From Sodiomyces alkalinus F11 (Eukaryota > Ascomycota > Sordariomycetes > Glomerellales > Plectosphaerellaceae), in NCBI RefSeq assembly GCF_003711515.1, contig NW_021167084.1, forward strand, positions 2,211,932 to 2,275,931: a stretch of 64,000 bases of DNA, read 5' to 3'. The notes below the pieces were generated by a model. It was not told the origin of the DNA. It saw only the letters and a list, made by a program, of their open reading frames with translations, and did no database searches. Below, one piece after another: positions 25,332-36,386 of the stretch. The translations under genes and the position numbers were made by a program. The stretch's first letter is position 1, and every line of letters starts with the position of its first letter.

Positions 25332-26450
25332 ATGCCGCCCTCGTTCGTCACCATCGACACGACCGTGGACTTGGACATGGCGCCCTCCGCGGAGGCTACG
25401 CAGTCCAGGTCCATCGGGAACACGAAGACGAAGCGCACTCTCCTACTAGCCCCTCCCTCCATCTCCGCCCAAGAAGAGAAGCTCCGCGACCTTTTCAACG
25501 TCTTCGACCGCTCCGTCACCGATCTCCAGATGCTCGACCGTCTCGCCGCCGGCTACGTTCCCCTACCAGCAGACGCCTATGATTCAGTCCTCATCCTGAC
25601 CGACAGTGACGGCACTCGCCGCTCCGAAGCCCTGAACCTACTCACACGTACCGTATTCGCCACCCTCGTGCCGGCCATGAAGGTCGGAGCCACATTCAAG
25701 GCGCAGGATGGTGCCCTCAGTGCGGCCGAGGCACGCGAGGCGTTGCTCTCTGGTCTGGTGGAGAAGGATGGCGGCTTTGAGAAGGCCAACGATGAAGAGG
25801 AGGCAGTCGCCGTACCGTTGCGGTTTGGAAACAAGAAGAACACGGAGGGGGGAAACAGCGTGGTCAAGCCAATCTCCGTGGGCGCACCCGTCACGCTTGA
25901 CCTCGACGACGATGACGACGACGATGAATTGATCGACGAGAACGCCCTGCTAGCAGATGAAGATATTTCCAACCTTGACATTCGTACGTTTTCCAGTCAC
26001 ATTATCACTAACTTCATTCCTCCCCGCCATTTCTTTTTTCTTTTTTTTTTCTTTTTTTTTTTTGTCCTTCCTTTTCTTTTCTTTTCTCTCCATCTCTCAC
26101 TATATGTGACGTGCGCTTGCTAACAATTTATCTCTGCAACAGCAAAACAATGCCGCCCCAAACCCGGCCGGAGACCACGCGCCTGCAAAGACTGCACGTG
26201 TGGTCTTGCTGCCCGTCTCCAAGAGGAAGATGCCGCGAAGCGTGCCGAAGCCGACAAGCAGCTCAACGTGCTGAAGCTCGAGTCCGACGACCTCAACGAA
26301 GTCGACTTCACCATCCAGGGCAAGGCGGGGTCGTGCAATAGCTGCTCTCTGGGCGATGCCTTCCGTTGCGATGGTTGTCCGTACCGTGGCCTCCCTGCTT
26401 TCAAGCCGGGTGAGGAAGTGCGTCTCCTGAATGATGTTGCTCAGGTTTGA
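25332..26450 (+). CDS. DRE2: Fe-S cluster assembly protein Dre2 (anamorsin/CIAPIN1)
   Basis: Dre2 is the electron-transfer partner of the diflavin reductase Tah18 in cytosolic iron-sulfur assembly and also acts in the mitochondrial intermembrane space. Two exons, 25,332-25,983 and 26,143-26,450, join in phase (GTACGT donor, CTAAC branch at about 26,120, CAG acceptor) to give 319 aa. The N-terminal methyltransferase-like domain (about 35-150) contains [10 protein letters not shown] and the [13 protein letters not shown] segment. An acidic linker with seven Asp (about 190-205) follows. The C-terminal CIAPIN domain has both cluster sites: C221, C232, C235, C237 and C282-x2-C285-x7-C293-x2-C296. 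The frame is open upstream of 25,332 but has no earlier ATG. The 159-bp intron carries a long T tract. It ends tail to tail with the next gene. Confidence 0.96.
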
Positions 26451-27421
26451 GGAGGCACAGAACGGTCCACGTCCGAGAGAAGGAGAAAAAACATACAGTC
26501 GCCCTAGTTTGATGGTTTGACTAGGAACCGGGAAGTCCCTCTCCATGGAGGGAGGGATAAGATAATTCCACTTGCCGCGACTGGTTCGAACGGGCGAATC
26601 CATAGAGGGGAAGCATGCTAGCAAACACAGCATGGCCTTCGTCACCCAAGACATCGTGTCCATTCATGGATATGGCGCCAACGATTCGCCGTGAGTATAA
26701 GAAGCTAATGCACATATGCCTCCAAGTCAAGTAGGCCGGGGAGATGAAAGAGTTATGAGTCGACGAGGAAATGGAACTTCGGGAGGGAAACTGGAATTGA
26801 CTCTTGGGTATGAAGAACCATCAGATGTGTAGACGCTGTCCCAGTTTGCAGCTTCAAGTATAACATAACGTCCTCTTTCAGTATTCACTTGGCCAACTCC
26901 GTCCTTGCTCTCTTGTGACGAGTTCCCAGACCAGCTTCATCCCGGATGGACAGTTTGATCATGTCGTCTTCTCAAGAGGGAAAGTAAAGGCAGCGAAATG
27001 AGGATCAATTCCTCAGATCAATCTATTGTCTTTATGCAGTCTGTGTCTTGCCAAACGCCATGCATCGCCGATCATGCTTGCTAATGCCTCAAACCACACA
27101 CCCAAACCAAACGTAACCAGCTCAAACAAAATCAAATCCGCAATAGAATGCCGGGGTATATGAGCAAAGAATAAGACGAAAGCTCAAACGGCAAGACGAA
27201 AGGCATAGAAACACTGCACGCTCGCTTCGCGAGGCAGGAAAAAAAAAAGACAAAGACTTATAAGAATGCAATAAGTTCCGCCCTCAACGACCATCGAAAC
27301 GCGCGGGTATCTTTCCATGCCGAGTTTTCCGGTCCTGCAAGAAAAGCTTTAAAAATTCTCCAAATTCTCCTTTATGCAAGAATGTTCCTCTGTTCCTCCA
27401 ACGAAGACCCAAGTCGTTCGT
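26451..27421. other. Convergent intergenic region
   Basis: About 970 bp between the stop codons of DRE2 and the minus-strand 1,021-aa gene. It should hold both 3' untranslated regions. No further gene is visible. Confidence 0.6.
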
Positions 27422-27890
27422 TCACTTAGGAGCCGTACGCATGCTGCGTCGTCGTGGCGTCCCGCTGGCCGTCAGGCCCATCCTCAAATTGGACTGTTGC
27501 GCAGCCGCCCTCCTCGTCCGAACAGGTCTCTTCTCCTCCGCAGCAACCTCGCTCTGCGCCGGCGCCGCCACCTTCCTGGCGCGGAGAGGCCTCTGCGTCT
27601 TCGCAGCCTCGTTCGCCGACGTCGCAGCAACGCGACTCACGTCCTTATTATCGTCCTCGACACCCCCGACAGCAGCAACGCGAGACGCCGTCCGCCGCGT
27701 TCGAGAGACAGGAGCAGGGAGTTTAGACCGAGGGGTGCCATTCTTACGAGGCAGTACCCCGGACCTCTTCTTCGTAGGCGTGGCGGCGGCGACGACGGGT
27801 TCGGAAACGGCGGTAGCTTCATCACACCCCCCCTGCTCCGCCGCACCACCTGCCGCAGCATCTTGTTGCTCTTGTTGCTCTTGTTGCTGT

Positions 27891-27921
<31 letters not shown>

Positions 27922-30554
27922 CGTCGTCGGAGCCGCTCGCGCTCGCCGGCCTCTCGAAATACTCGGCCAGCACATCGGGCCAGCGGACGCTCTTAGCGCC
28001 CGCCCGGGGGACCCGCGCCGCCTTCGCGTCGACTACCGCCTTGCGCTCTTTCCACTGGTAGCCCAGCGGGTCTTCGGCGTGCTTGGCGAGGATTTCGGAC
28101 GGGAAGAGGGCGTTGCCCTTGTTGGTGCGGGTGTTAGCGCGCGTCAACGAGGCGAGGTCCTTCTCCGTGTTGCGCACGAGACGGGGGTTGCGCGGCGCGG
28201 GCTCGGCGAGGGGCTTTCGCGCCCGGAGATTCCGCCTGCGCTTGGGTGAGGGTTGCGACGCGTCCTGTCCGGCGGCGTCTTTGGGTTCTGATCCTGGGCC
28301 GTCGTCGTCGTCCAATTTCCGCTTGAGAAGTGTGGTCTTGACCGGGCGTGGGCTGTTGCGGTCTAGCTGGCCGAGAGGTGTACGCGCGCGAGGGCCAGAT
28401 GGAGAGTCGCTCTTCAGGGCCGGTGACTGAATTTCACACGACTGCGACTCCAGGGTGAAGTTGGGTGTTTCCATCCACATCTGCCGGGGTCGGCTTCGTT
28501 GAGCCATCTCGGGTGTTCTGGGTCCCTGAGGAGCTGTGGTCGAATGCACAGCGGTAGACGGAGAAGCAGAAGCAGAAGCGGCAGCGGCAGCAGCAGGGGT
28601 GGACTTGATGGTGATGGGAGTTCCCGAAGGGACAGGACTCGAAACGACCGGAGCATCGGGCGCTGCTTTAGCCTTTCCTGCCTGGTGCTTGGTGACAAAC
28701 TGACGGAGCAAGTCACGCGGGTCATCGTCAGTGACATTTTCCGCTACTGTCATTTCTTCCTTCACCGCCGCGTGGTTCTCTTCCTGGAGCAGCACCCTGT
28801 CCGGTTCATCCTGTTCTTCGCTCTCTTCTTGCTGTGGTTCAGTCTGAACTTCACACTCCTGCCACGGCTCGTGGGGCAAGAACGGGTCGGCGCATTCCTC
28901 CGGCAACTTAACCCGGATGATGAAGCGGCCGTTCTCCTGCGATAGGATGACCCGACTGTCTGGCACCTGTCGGATAGGCTCAACCAGGTTAGCCAGTGCT
29001 TGAACTGTGGCCGCAACTGCGGTGTTCTGTTCTTCCTCTTCTTCCTCTTCCTCTTCTTGTTCCTGTTCCTTTTCGCATTCCTTTCTCTGTTCTTGCTGCG
29101 GCTCTGGTTCGGTGACAAGAGCAGAAGAATCGACGTCGGCGTGCGATCGGGATACGGTAACGGCAGAAGGAGTACAGGCCAGCGGAGACCAGCAGCCATA
29201 GACAGCCGTGTCGTCGCCTGCAGACCCTACACTGGGAGAAGGAGACGAAGGCTGAGGGGTCGCGGCGAAGTTCGGTTGCGTGGTGGAGAGTTCGGCTGGT
29301 AGGTAAGCGGTGTTGCGATTTGGCAGTAAAGCCGACGCAAAGATGTCTGGATGTTCGTTAAGATCCACGTCGAGAATCTGCTGTGCAGAAGTGGTCTTTG
29401 CTGGGGGGGTGCAGGGTTGTTCCGAGCCCTGCAAGTACGTGGTGTCGGAGATGAAGGAGGGCACCTGGAATACGCGGACTGGATCCGCTTCCTGAACTGG
29501 AGATTTCTCTTCCGAGGGAACCTCCACACCAGATGCCGAATGATTCGTGGCGATAGGAGATGACGGGGCTACAGGAGTCTGTTCCATCTCCTGCGTCGTC
29601 AAATCCGCCACCTCGTCCTGACTTTCAGGGTCAAGCCGCCATCTTACGGCGTCGAGCCTCGCCTGTCTACTGGCCTCCGAAATATGGGTGGCTGTCGATG
29701 GCACCTCGGTCGGCAACACGACGCTGGTGTTCTCTGTCTCAGCGATGGGGTCGAGAGGGAGAAGATCCCTCCGTTCGAGAAGATCGTGAGCCTTATACGC
29801 GGACATTCGGTCACCCGGGAAAGTCAGCAGGTAAGCCACATCAGGGTGAACCTGGCGCGAACGGATCCATCCGCGGCGCGTCCCGTCGGCTTTGCGCTTT
29901 GTTGTGGTTGCCCCAACCATTCGTTGCCACGTCTTACTGGCATCGGTCGCCAAGGGATCGTATTGTATGGCTCGTAGGTGGTTACGGACATCGGCTAGAG
30001 TGGGAAGCACAGTTAGGCCGTGAAAATTCATTCGACTTCATGAAAAATACGAATAGCATACCTTTGGCCCAGTTGAGGGTAAACAAGCCCTCTTCCACGG
30101 CGAGTTCGAAGTGAGGATCGAACTCGGCCGAGTCCTCGCACCGGGAGCCGGTCTCTTCGGTGAAATGCCGTCTCTTGCGGGGCGACGCCGCCACCACGAA
30201 CTTCGCCTTTTGCCGATAGGCCTTGAAGGCAGCCATGCGACTGGCCGTGTTGTGGGCGGCGAAGCATTGCGCCGACATGGTCTTCTGCATGCGTGCGCGG
30301 GCAGCGATTCCACGCACTTTCCTCGTTTTCTTCGCGAACCTCTCACGCCTGGTGTTTTGGAGGGTTCGTTGCGCGTTGGCGGTAAAGGAAAAATCGAACG
30401 CGGACACGTCGTGTGCTGAGGGGTCAAATGGCCCGATGAAAGGGGATGTTTTGACAGGGACAGGAATGTCGAAACCCTGTTCAGTACTTGTTTCCGTCAT
30501 TGCGGTGTATGTAGTGTTTGTGTTGCGTAGTTCGTCTTCTTCTCTAGTTATCAT
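27422..30554 (-). CDS. Hypothetical low-complexity, probably nuclear protein
   Basis: Two exons, 30,554-30,062 and 29,994-27,422, are separated by a 67-bp intron (GTATGC donor, CTAAC branch, TAG acceptor) that joins ...NWAK to ADVRNH in phase and gives 1,021 aa. A second ATG at 30,500 would shorten it by 18 residues; the sequence does not decide. The N-terminal ~290 residues look conserved, with a FDPSAHDVSAFDFSF segment, a basic helix (RRERFAKKTRKVRGIAARAR) and a DVRNHLRAIQYDP region. The rest is disordered: an acidic EQEQEEEEEEEEE run, Ala/Ser tracts, a KRRRNLRARKPLAE basic patch, a polyglutamine tract (CAG repeat, about 27,885-27,921) and a basic C-terminus. This suggests a chromatin or nuclear role, by inference only. 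I do not recognise the family. Confidence 0.85.
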
Positions 30555-31245
30555 TTTCCTTGTCTGGGGCACAAGGAAGGGTAGTAGTCGCGCTCAGGTC
30601 GTTGAAGTCGAGGCGTAGATGTAGGAAGTGATCGATATAGAACACTTATTTCGCCGTGGCAATGGAGGAAAGAAAAAAAGTAAAGAAGTAGTACGAGAGC
30701 GAAATAGAAAGTCCAGGACTTGAAATTATGTCCTGAATCGTAAAGAGCAAGAGCAGGTAAATCTAGAGCAAGAGCAAGAAAGATCGCGGTCAACGGTCCC
30801 GGGAACATCTTTGTTTACATTCGGCGAGGCGGCCAATCGGGTGCTTCCGATGGCTAACTATACCAATTCAGGGTCTTCTTCTCGACCTTGTGGTGGGATG
30901 CGCGTTGCTGGGTAGGTACGTACCCTTTTGTGCCGTACCTCCCCAAGTACCTTATCCAATAGGAAAATATAATAGACCGAAGCCACGTGACTTCGAATCC
31001 TCAGAACTAAACTTTCGAGGTCGAGCGTTGCAGCTTTTACCCGTACGTAGTGCTCCATAATCATTCTACTTATCGAGGACGAATCTTCCGAACGGATGGT
31101 ACGGAGTCAGTTCTCGGCCCCTCTTCGCGGAAACCACTTCACTTTCGAACCTGCTAGCAGATTAATACACCCTTCTCGTCGCGTCTCGATATTCCAGACA
31201 AACACCCGCGTTGCGACCTACCTCGTCGCATCCCGTTCCTCCGCC
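30555..31245. promoter_or_regulatory. Shared divergent promoter region
   Basis: This 691-bp gap separates the start codons of the 1,021-aa gene (minus) and MRP10 (plus), so both promoters must lie here unless there are distant upstream exons. It includes a near-palindromic gtaggtacgtaccc at about 30,911-30,924. No defined factor site can be assigned. Confidence 0.5.
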
Positions 31246-31656
31246 ATGCCAGCCGCAAAGCCCATCCGCCTCCCACCGGTCAAGTCCTTACGAGTCCGCA
31301 ATGCGAGGAAGAAGGTCGAAAACCCCTGCATAAACGTCATGAATTCTGTATTAGGTACGAAAAGAAAGAAGAAGAAGGAAAAAAAAAGGAAGAAGACGAA
31401 GAAATCCCCGGTTCTTCTCATTTGCTGCTTCAAGGGGGCCCGTCCGAAGAGTTGTTCTGACTAACGGCTTGAAATCTGGCTCGCAGCATGCTGGGCTTCC
31501 GCAGGATACAATACCGCCGGGTGCGCCGCCCTCGAGAACGCTTTGCGCACCTGCATGGACGCCCCTCTGCCAGCGAAGGCCCCGACCTCGTCTATCAATT
31601 ACCATCTCAACCGCATGTACGACCGTGTCATCCCCAACGCGACCAGGAGGAAGTAG
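31246..31656 (+). CDS. MRP10: Mitochondrial small-subunit ribosomal protein Mrp10 (mS37, CHCH domain)
   Basis: Mrp10 is a small protein of the mitochondrial ribosomal small subunit, folded by the Mia40 disulfide relay. Exons 31,246-31,354 and 31,487-31,656 join in phase (G|GTACGA donor, CTAAC branch near 31,461, GCAG acceptor) and encode 92 aa. The start MPAAKPIRLPPVKSLRVR matches the family's basic N-terminus. The CHCH motif is complete: C28-x9-C38 and C49-x9-C59, in NPCINVMNSVLACWASAGYN and the AGCAALENALRTC stretch. The end (INYHLNRMYDRV...RRK) is also typical. The first Cys pair spans the intron, so the exon join is needed for function. The intron holds an A/G-rich run that reads falsely as a Lys-rich protein. 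Confidence 0.95.
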
Positions 31657-33064
31657 GGCGATTTTCTCTATGCGGAGGGGTTGTCTGCATCCCCGGATAT
31701 ATGTGCGGTGCACTCCGGGATTCCCGATATGGTAACCGAATGTCGATTGCGTGGACAAATCCGGCTGTCCCATGCATCAACGTGGCATATCAGTGGGTTC
31801 GGTAACGCGAAGGCATGTTGAACAAAAAAGAAAAAGAAATTGAAAAAATGCCCATCAGCCATGCCCAAGTGGCCGCATATCTGGCGCCGCGACGCTGCAA
31901 CCGCGAGGATTTTGTACGAATTTTTTTTTTTTTTGGCGGCGGCTGATTCATCCAGAAGAGAAGGCAGCTCGGAACTGTATATCAACCAATTACGGAGATG
32001 CGGCGTTTATATGGTCACCGAAAGGATGCATGTCTATGCATTTTGTACTCTCATGTCATAACAATCAATCCCATTATCGTAAAACAGTCACAAATGAGAC
32101 GCATCGGCAAACATGCTTGCCCCTTGGTACGGGGAAAATGTTGGAGTCCATCCATGGTTCTTGTCACGCAACAAAGGCAAATATATGCCATCCAGGGTTA
32201 GCATGTATTCAACCGTATGAGTCTCAACTCCCCGTCCAGACCAGCTGGGGCCACAGGAAGGGCAACAGCCCGCATGTTTGAGAGTAAATTTGCAGCGTAT
32301 ACGAGCCCAAAGGTATCTGTATCGGCATGATCCCATCTCCTAGCATAGAGTAGACACGGCCATGGACTAGCAGTAGACCTATAGGCAATGGCTAGAGGCG
32401 TTGCACGGAAAACACATCCCCTCCGCCTCCAGTTAATATCAACTGTCGTAAAGTCGAACTTGGTCAGTACGCACTCCGTAGGTCAGGTAGTCATTTCTAC
32501 AAGAAACCGATAAAAGGAAATGGTCAAGAATCTAAAGGGACCAACAAGAGCGGAAGTGGGAAACATGAGAGAGCAGAAACATAGAATATTTCCAAGAAGG
32601 CAATTGTAATGATCCTCGCCGTCCCAAAGCCTAATACCAGACGAATGTCTGTTCAAAGCCCAAAAATACGGGGAATGTCCCCAATCCCGTTTCATCCCGT
32701 CTAGATCGCAAAATCCCCGAATGCTCTGATGACACGAGACCCGCGGCTGGTATACTGTGACTGCCTTCGCCTTTCCCATGGTGGATGGATAAAGCAGTTC
32801 TGCAAATGCCGGAAGCATCAAGTTTAAAAGCCTACTCCGAACTCCAAGAATGCTCGGGAAGGGGGGGGGGAGAAGAAAAAAAGGGCAGAAAGTACGAGAA
32901 AAAGGAAAGACAATCACAAATGGGTGGGTATATGGTTGAGAAGAGCCCACCGAGGGCATCAACGCTTGATCTGCAACACCGGCCTGCGTTGGTAGGCGTT
33001 GGTAGGGCCGACCTTCCATTCACCAACATGTCGTAACGCACCAAGATGCAGCGGCTCGTCTCGC
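31657..33064. other. Convergent intergenic region
   Basis: About 1.4 kb between the stops of MRP10 and CDC24. It contains a T run (about 31,919-31,934) and a G run (about 32,862-32,872). Short frames on both strands show no family features. Confidence 0.55.
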
Positions 33065-36000
33065 TCAGGACGCAGGGCTGGTGTCCCCAACACAGAAGAG
33101 CTCAATCTCGCCGACACCCCCAGGATACATGTTCCCAGCACCTTCTCGCCATTCCAGGAACGCAATTTGGATATCGTCATCGCTTTCAATCGTCACGAAA
33201 TCACCATCTTCGTCTCGATACCGCAGTTTCAGCATGCCCTTACTAATGCTGCTGTTCGTGAACCGGGCGAGTTTGGCGTCGATGCGATCTATCAAAGACT
33301 GATACGTAATGTTGAACGCGACAACAAGCGTGACGTAGTTCCCGCTGTCCACGCAATTGACCTTGACCTTGAGCTGCGTGGGGAGAGGTAGGTCCGGACT
33401 CGCGAGCGGATTCGTCTGTGTGCCAGTGCCCAAGGGAGGCGAAATCCTTCTACTCGCTGTCGCGTCAATGCTCAGATGCCTTTCCGAGTGACCCTGGTTC
33501 GGTGTCGGTTGTCGCTGGTAGATGGGCTGACTGGGGAACTGTGCCATCGTGCCCCCGTAACTGCCCGTCGACTGATGACCATATTGGCGTTCCCGCTGCG
33601 TACTCGGGCTCTGGGTGTTAGACCGGACCGGAAGCTCGTTCAACCTCGGCGATCCGGTCTGAGATCGAGGGATGCTGCTGTCATGTGCTGCGTGTAGATG
33701 TGCCGGTATGCCCGGCACCGGCATGTTCGGGATACTTGGGTTTCGTCGGGAGCCGGGAGGGACGTTGGGGCCGTTGATGTCCGGAGTGCTGTACGACCGG
33801 CTCCGCTGTTGCTGCGCAGCACTCTGGCTGTTTGACGCCATGGCCGGCAATGATGGTCCTCTAGCGTTCCTGCCGCTTATACCGTACTGGTTGGGCGAGG
33901 TCCCATCTCGGGATGATGAGCGAGGCATTGCCGGCGCCGTGTACCTGTTGTGGTCTTCTCCCCAGCCCGGTTGCGGGGTACCCGTCTTAGGGAACGGGTA
34001 GGCAGAAGGAGGTGCCATGCTGCTGGCGGTACTAGTGCGTGACGAAGCTGGAGACTCTGCAATGGGGGAGAAATACGAATCCCCGCCCCGGGGAAGTGGT
34101 GAGGTCTGGCCGGGGCCCTGCGTCTGAAGGCTCAGAGGAGCGGGGGGTGGCATCGGAAAACGCGGTGGCGCCGCGCGAACCATGCTGGCAAGGGAGTGGG
34201 TGCTGTCACTAGTTGCTGAACGCTGGCGCAGGCTGTTGCTGGAAGCGTTGCGCGGGATCCTACCACTCGGCGGCGGGGGGAACTGCGCCGGGGCCGAAGT
34301 CGGGCCTAGTTCGTCGTCGTCGTCGTCGTCGTCGTCCTGCTGGTTAAGGTAGGGGTTCTGGAGTTCAGATCCGTGTTCTCTTGTCCATGCGAACTCGGGA
34401 GTCGAGGTATCTGGGCTGTTTGCCTTCGGGTCGTTCACTTTGCGCTGTACCTCGAGCCCTTGGGCCCACTTCTTCAGTACTTCCTCGTTGTTGAATTTGA
34501 TCATGAAGTTCTCGATTCCGGGATCGCCCTTCCACCATATCTGGACACTATGTGAACCTGAGGAGCGTCAGAGCATGGCCAAAAAAAAAAAAAAAAAAAA
34601 AAAAAGGAAAGAAAGAAACCAAGGGGAGCCGGGGTCATACCAGGCTTGGAAAGGGTGACAATATCCGTCACGTTCGTCATGAAGATTCTACCCTTGAGCT
34701 GCAGCCGCGCGTTCTTGTTTTTGATCTTGGGGCCAGTCGACCTCGTCTTGTCCTTCTTATCCTTGCTCTTGTTCTGCGACACTTCCTTACAGCACAGCAG
34801 AATGCACTCGAACAGGTAGATCTCATACTTGGTACGTTTGTTAGCGCTGAAGTTCGCTCTCCGGCCTCGACTTTTGCTGCGTAAACTCACGTCTTTTTCT
34901 TGTTCGGACTTGCCAGTGACCACTGTGTAGACGCCATGGAGCAAGAGCTTGCCGAATTGTTCGACTTTGTGGTTCTTCCAGTCATCTACCCGATTGCGAA
35001 GATCCTCGAGGGCTTCGTCCAACACATCACGGTTTATCTCTTCGTTGGCCTTGGTCAAAATGCGCTCGGCGACCTCAATGCCGGCTGAGAGGTCGGCTTT
35101 CTCGTCCTCGTCATCGCTCTGCTTTAGTAGATCCTAGACGGTGTTAACGTAAGTGTATCTCCGTGCCCGTTATCAGAGTCTTTGCCTACCTTGAGAAGGA
35201 GGGGGTATTTGACAAGGCGCTGCATGGGCTTAAGAAGAAAGCTGTCAAGGGTGTTGAAGTCCACAGCTACAGGATGTCCCGATAATCGGATCTGATCGAA
35301 TACCTGGTTCGCAACTTGTCCAGCCTTTCGCTGATTGGCGATGAACGGTCTATAGATATCGAACGCATCTTCGTACGCGACAAAAGGAGAGCCCCATTGT
35401 TGTGACGTCTGCGGCATCGAGTTGGTTGTTTCGACGCGAATAAGGAACCGGCGCTGGAAGTCGAGAATAGCGTTGATGTTGAGAAATATTTGGTGGATAG
35501 TATCGCCGGGCACGATGCTTTTTGTTTCGAGGCTGCTCTTGAGATCGTGAAGGTTCTCTAAATCTTGCACGTATTTGCGTTCCGTGTCCACCAACTCCCT
35601 GACAATGTAGTCACGCGTGCTCAGCTTTGAGCCAGGCTCGACCGTGAGTTCATCTTCGGGATACGGCTGCCGTTGCAATAACAGCCCACGCTGTTCAGCA
35701 ATATCGAGAACGTGGTTTACCACTTGGGTCACCTGCACCTAGTATTAGAAAAGGGACCACGAAGAACGCGGACAGGATGCGAAGGGTGGTCCAGAGATAA
35801 ATACCTTGACGAAACCGGTGGTGTCGTTACCCAGGACATCGCTGATGACGAAGCATTCCGCAGCAGGGACACCCAAGTCCTTCAAGCAGGCCTCTATGAA
35901 CTTGAAAAGGGCGATCTTGGACCGTTTACTCTCCGAGGCATTTAGATTGCCAATCTGGGGAGGTTCGGCTGGTTGTAGGGCATTGTAGATGGTAAGAAGA

Positions 36001-36386
36001 GGATAGCCTTTCCGGAAAAGGCCCCATAAAGACTCGACGGGATCGTGAGGGTCGAGCTGTCGAAGATGCTCGTCGAATCCGGGGACTAGGGCCAGACGAG
36101 CCTTCAAGGACATGCATAGGTGATAGAGAGACCGGGAGGCATCGGCCTTTTGGTTGATAATGTTGGAGGTGGCCACGACCGTGCCAGGAGCGGAGCTAGG
36201 TGCATATGTTGTCGCGGTAGAGAGTGAGGCTAACGATGCCGATGAGCTGTTGTAGGCTGTCGAGCCAGAGAGTTGGCTCCCACGCGGTGCACTGCTCATG
36301 GTGGTTGGCGCAGCTCCGAAACCGTGGGAGGACTGATGAACCAAGGTCGGTGCAGTGTTCGTTCTCAGGAGAGGGGCATGGGCCAT
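33065..36386 (-). CDS. CDC24: Rho guanine nucleotide exchange factor Cdc24/Scd1
   Basis: Cdc24 activates Cdc42 (and Rac in filamentous fungi) at the cell cortex for polar growth. Five exons (36,386-35,805; 35,732-35,190; 35,133-34,891; 34,827-34,641; 34,557-33,065) join in phase to 1,015 aa. The domain order is diagnostic. A CDC24 calponin-like domain (about 80-210: SLYHLCMSLKARLALVPGF) is followed by a DH domain (about 225-420: REL-DTERKYVQDL, DSFLLKPMQRLVKYPLLLK). A PH domain (about 430-545) contains YEIYLFE-ILLCCKE and SVQIWWKGDPGIENF. A long Ser/Pro-rich disordered part with an Asp run from a gtc repeat precedes a C-terminal PB1 domain (about 905-1,010) with the DEDGDFVTIESDDDI acidic cluster that binds Bem1-type scaffolds. 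The frame upstream uses GTG; the first ATG after the in-frame stop is at 36,386. One 83-bp intron carries a T tract. Confidence 0.95.
34828..34890 (-). other. 63-bp stop-free, phase-0 intron in CDC24
   Basis: GTGAGT donor, GCTAAC branch and AAG acceptor fit an intron, and removing it joins EQEKD to YEIYLFE, as expected in a Cdc24 PH domain. The length is a multiple of three and has no stop, so retention would add 21 residues, mostly basic (RSKSRGRR, NKRTK). Confidence 0.8.

Noticed and set aside
26575..26605. tRNA B-box-like GGTTCGAA strings (also near 23,608 and 46,795)
   Set aside because: No matching A box, acceptor stem or cloverleaf around any of them.
31330..31464. Lys-rich tail (KKKKEKKRKK) following the MRP10 first exon
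   Set aside because: It is intron sequence; splicing at 31,355-31,486 restores the complete twin CX9C motif.
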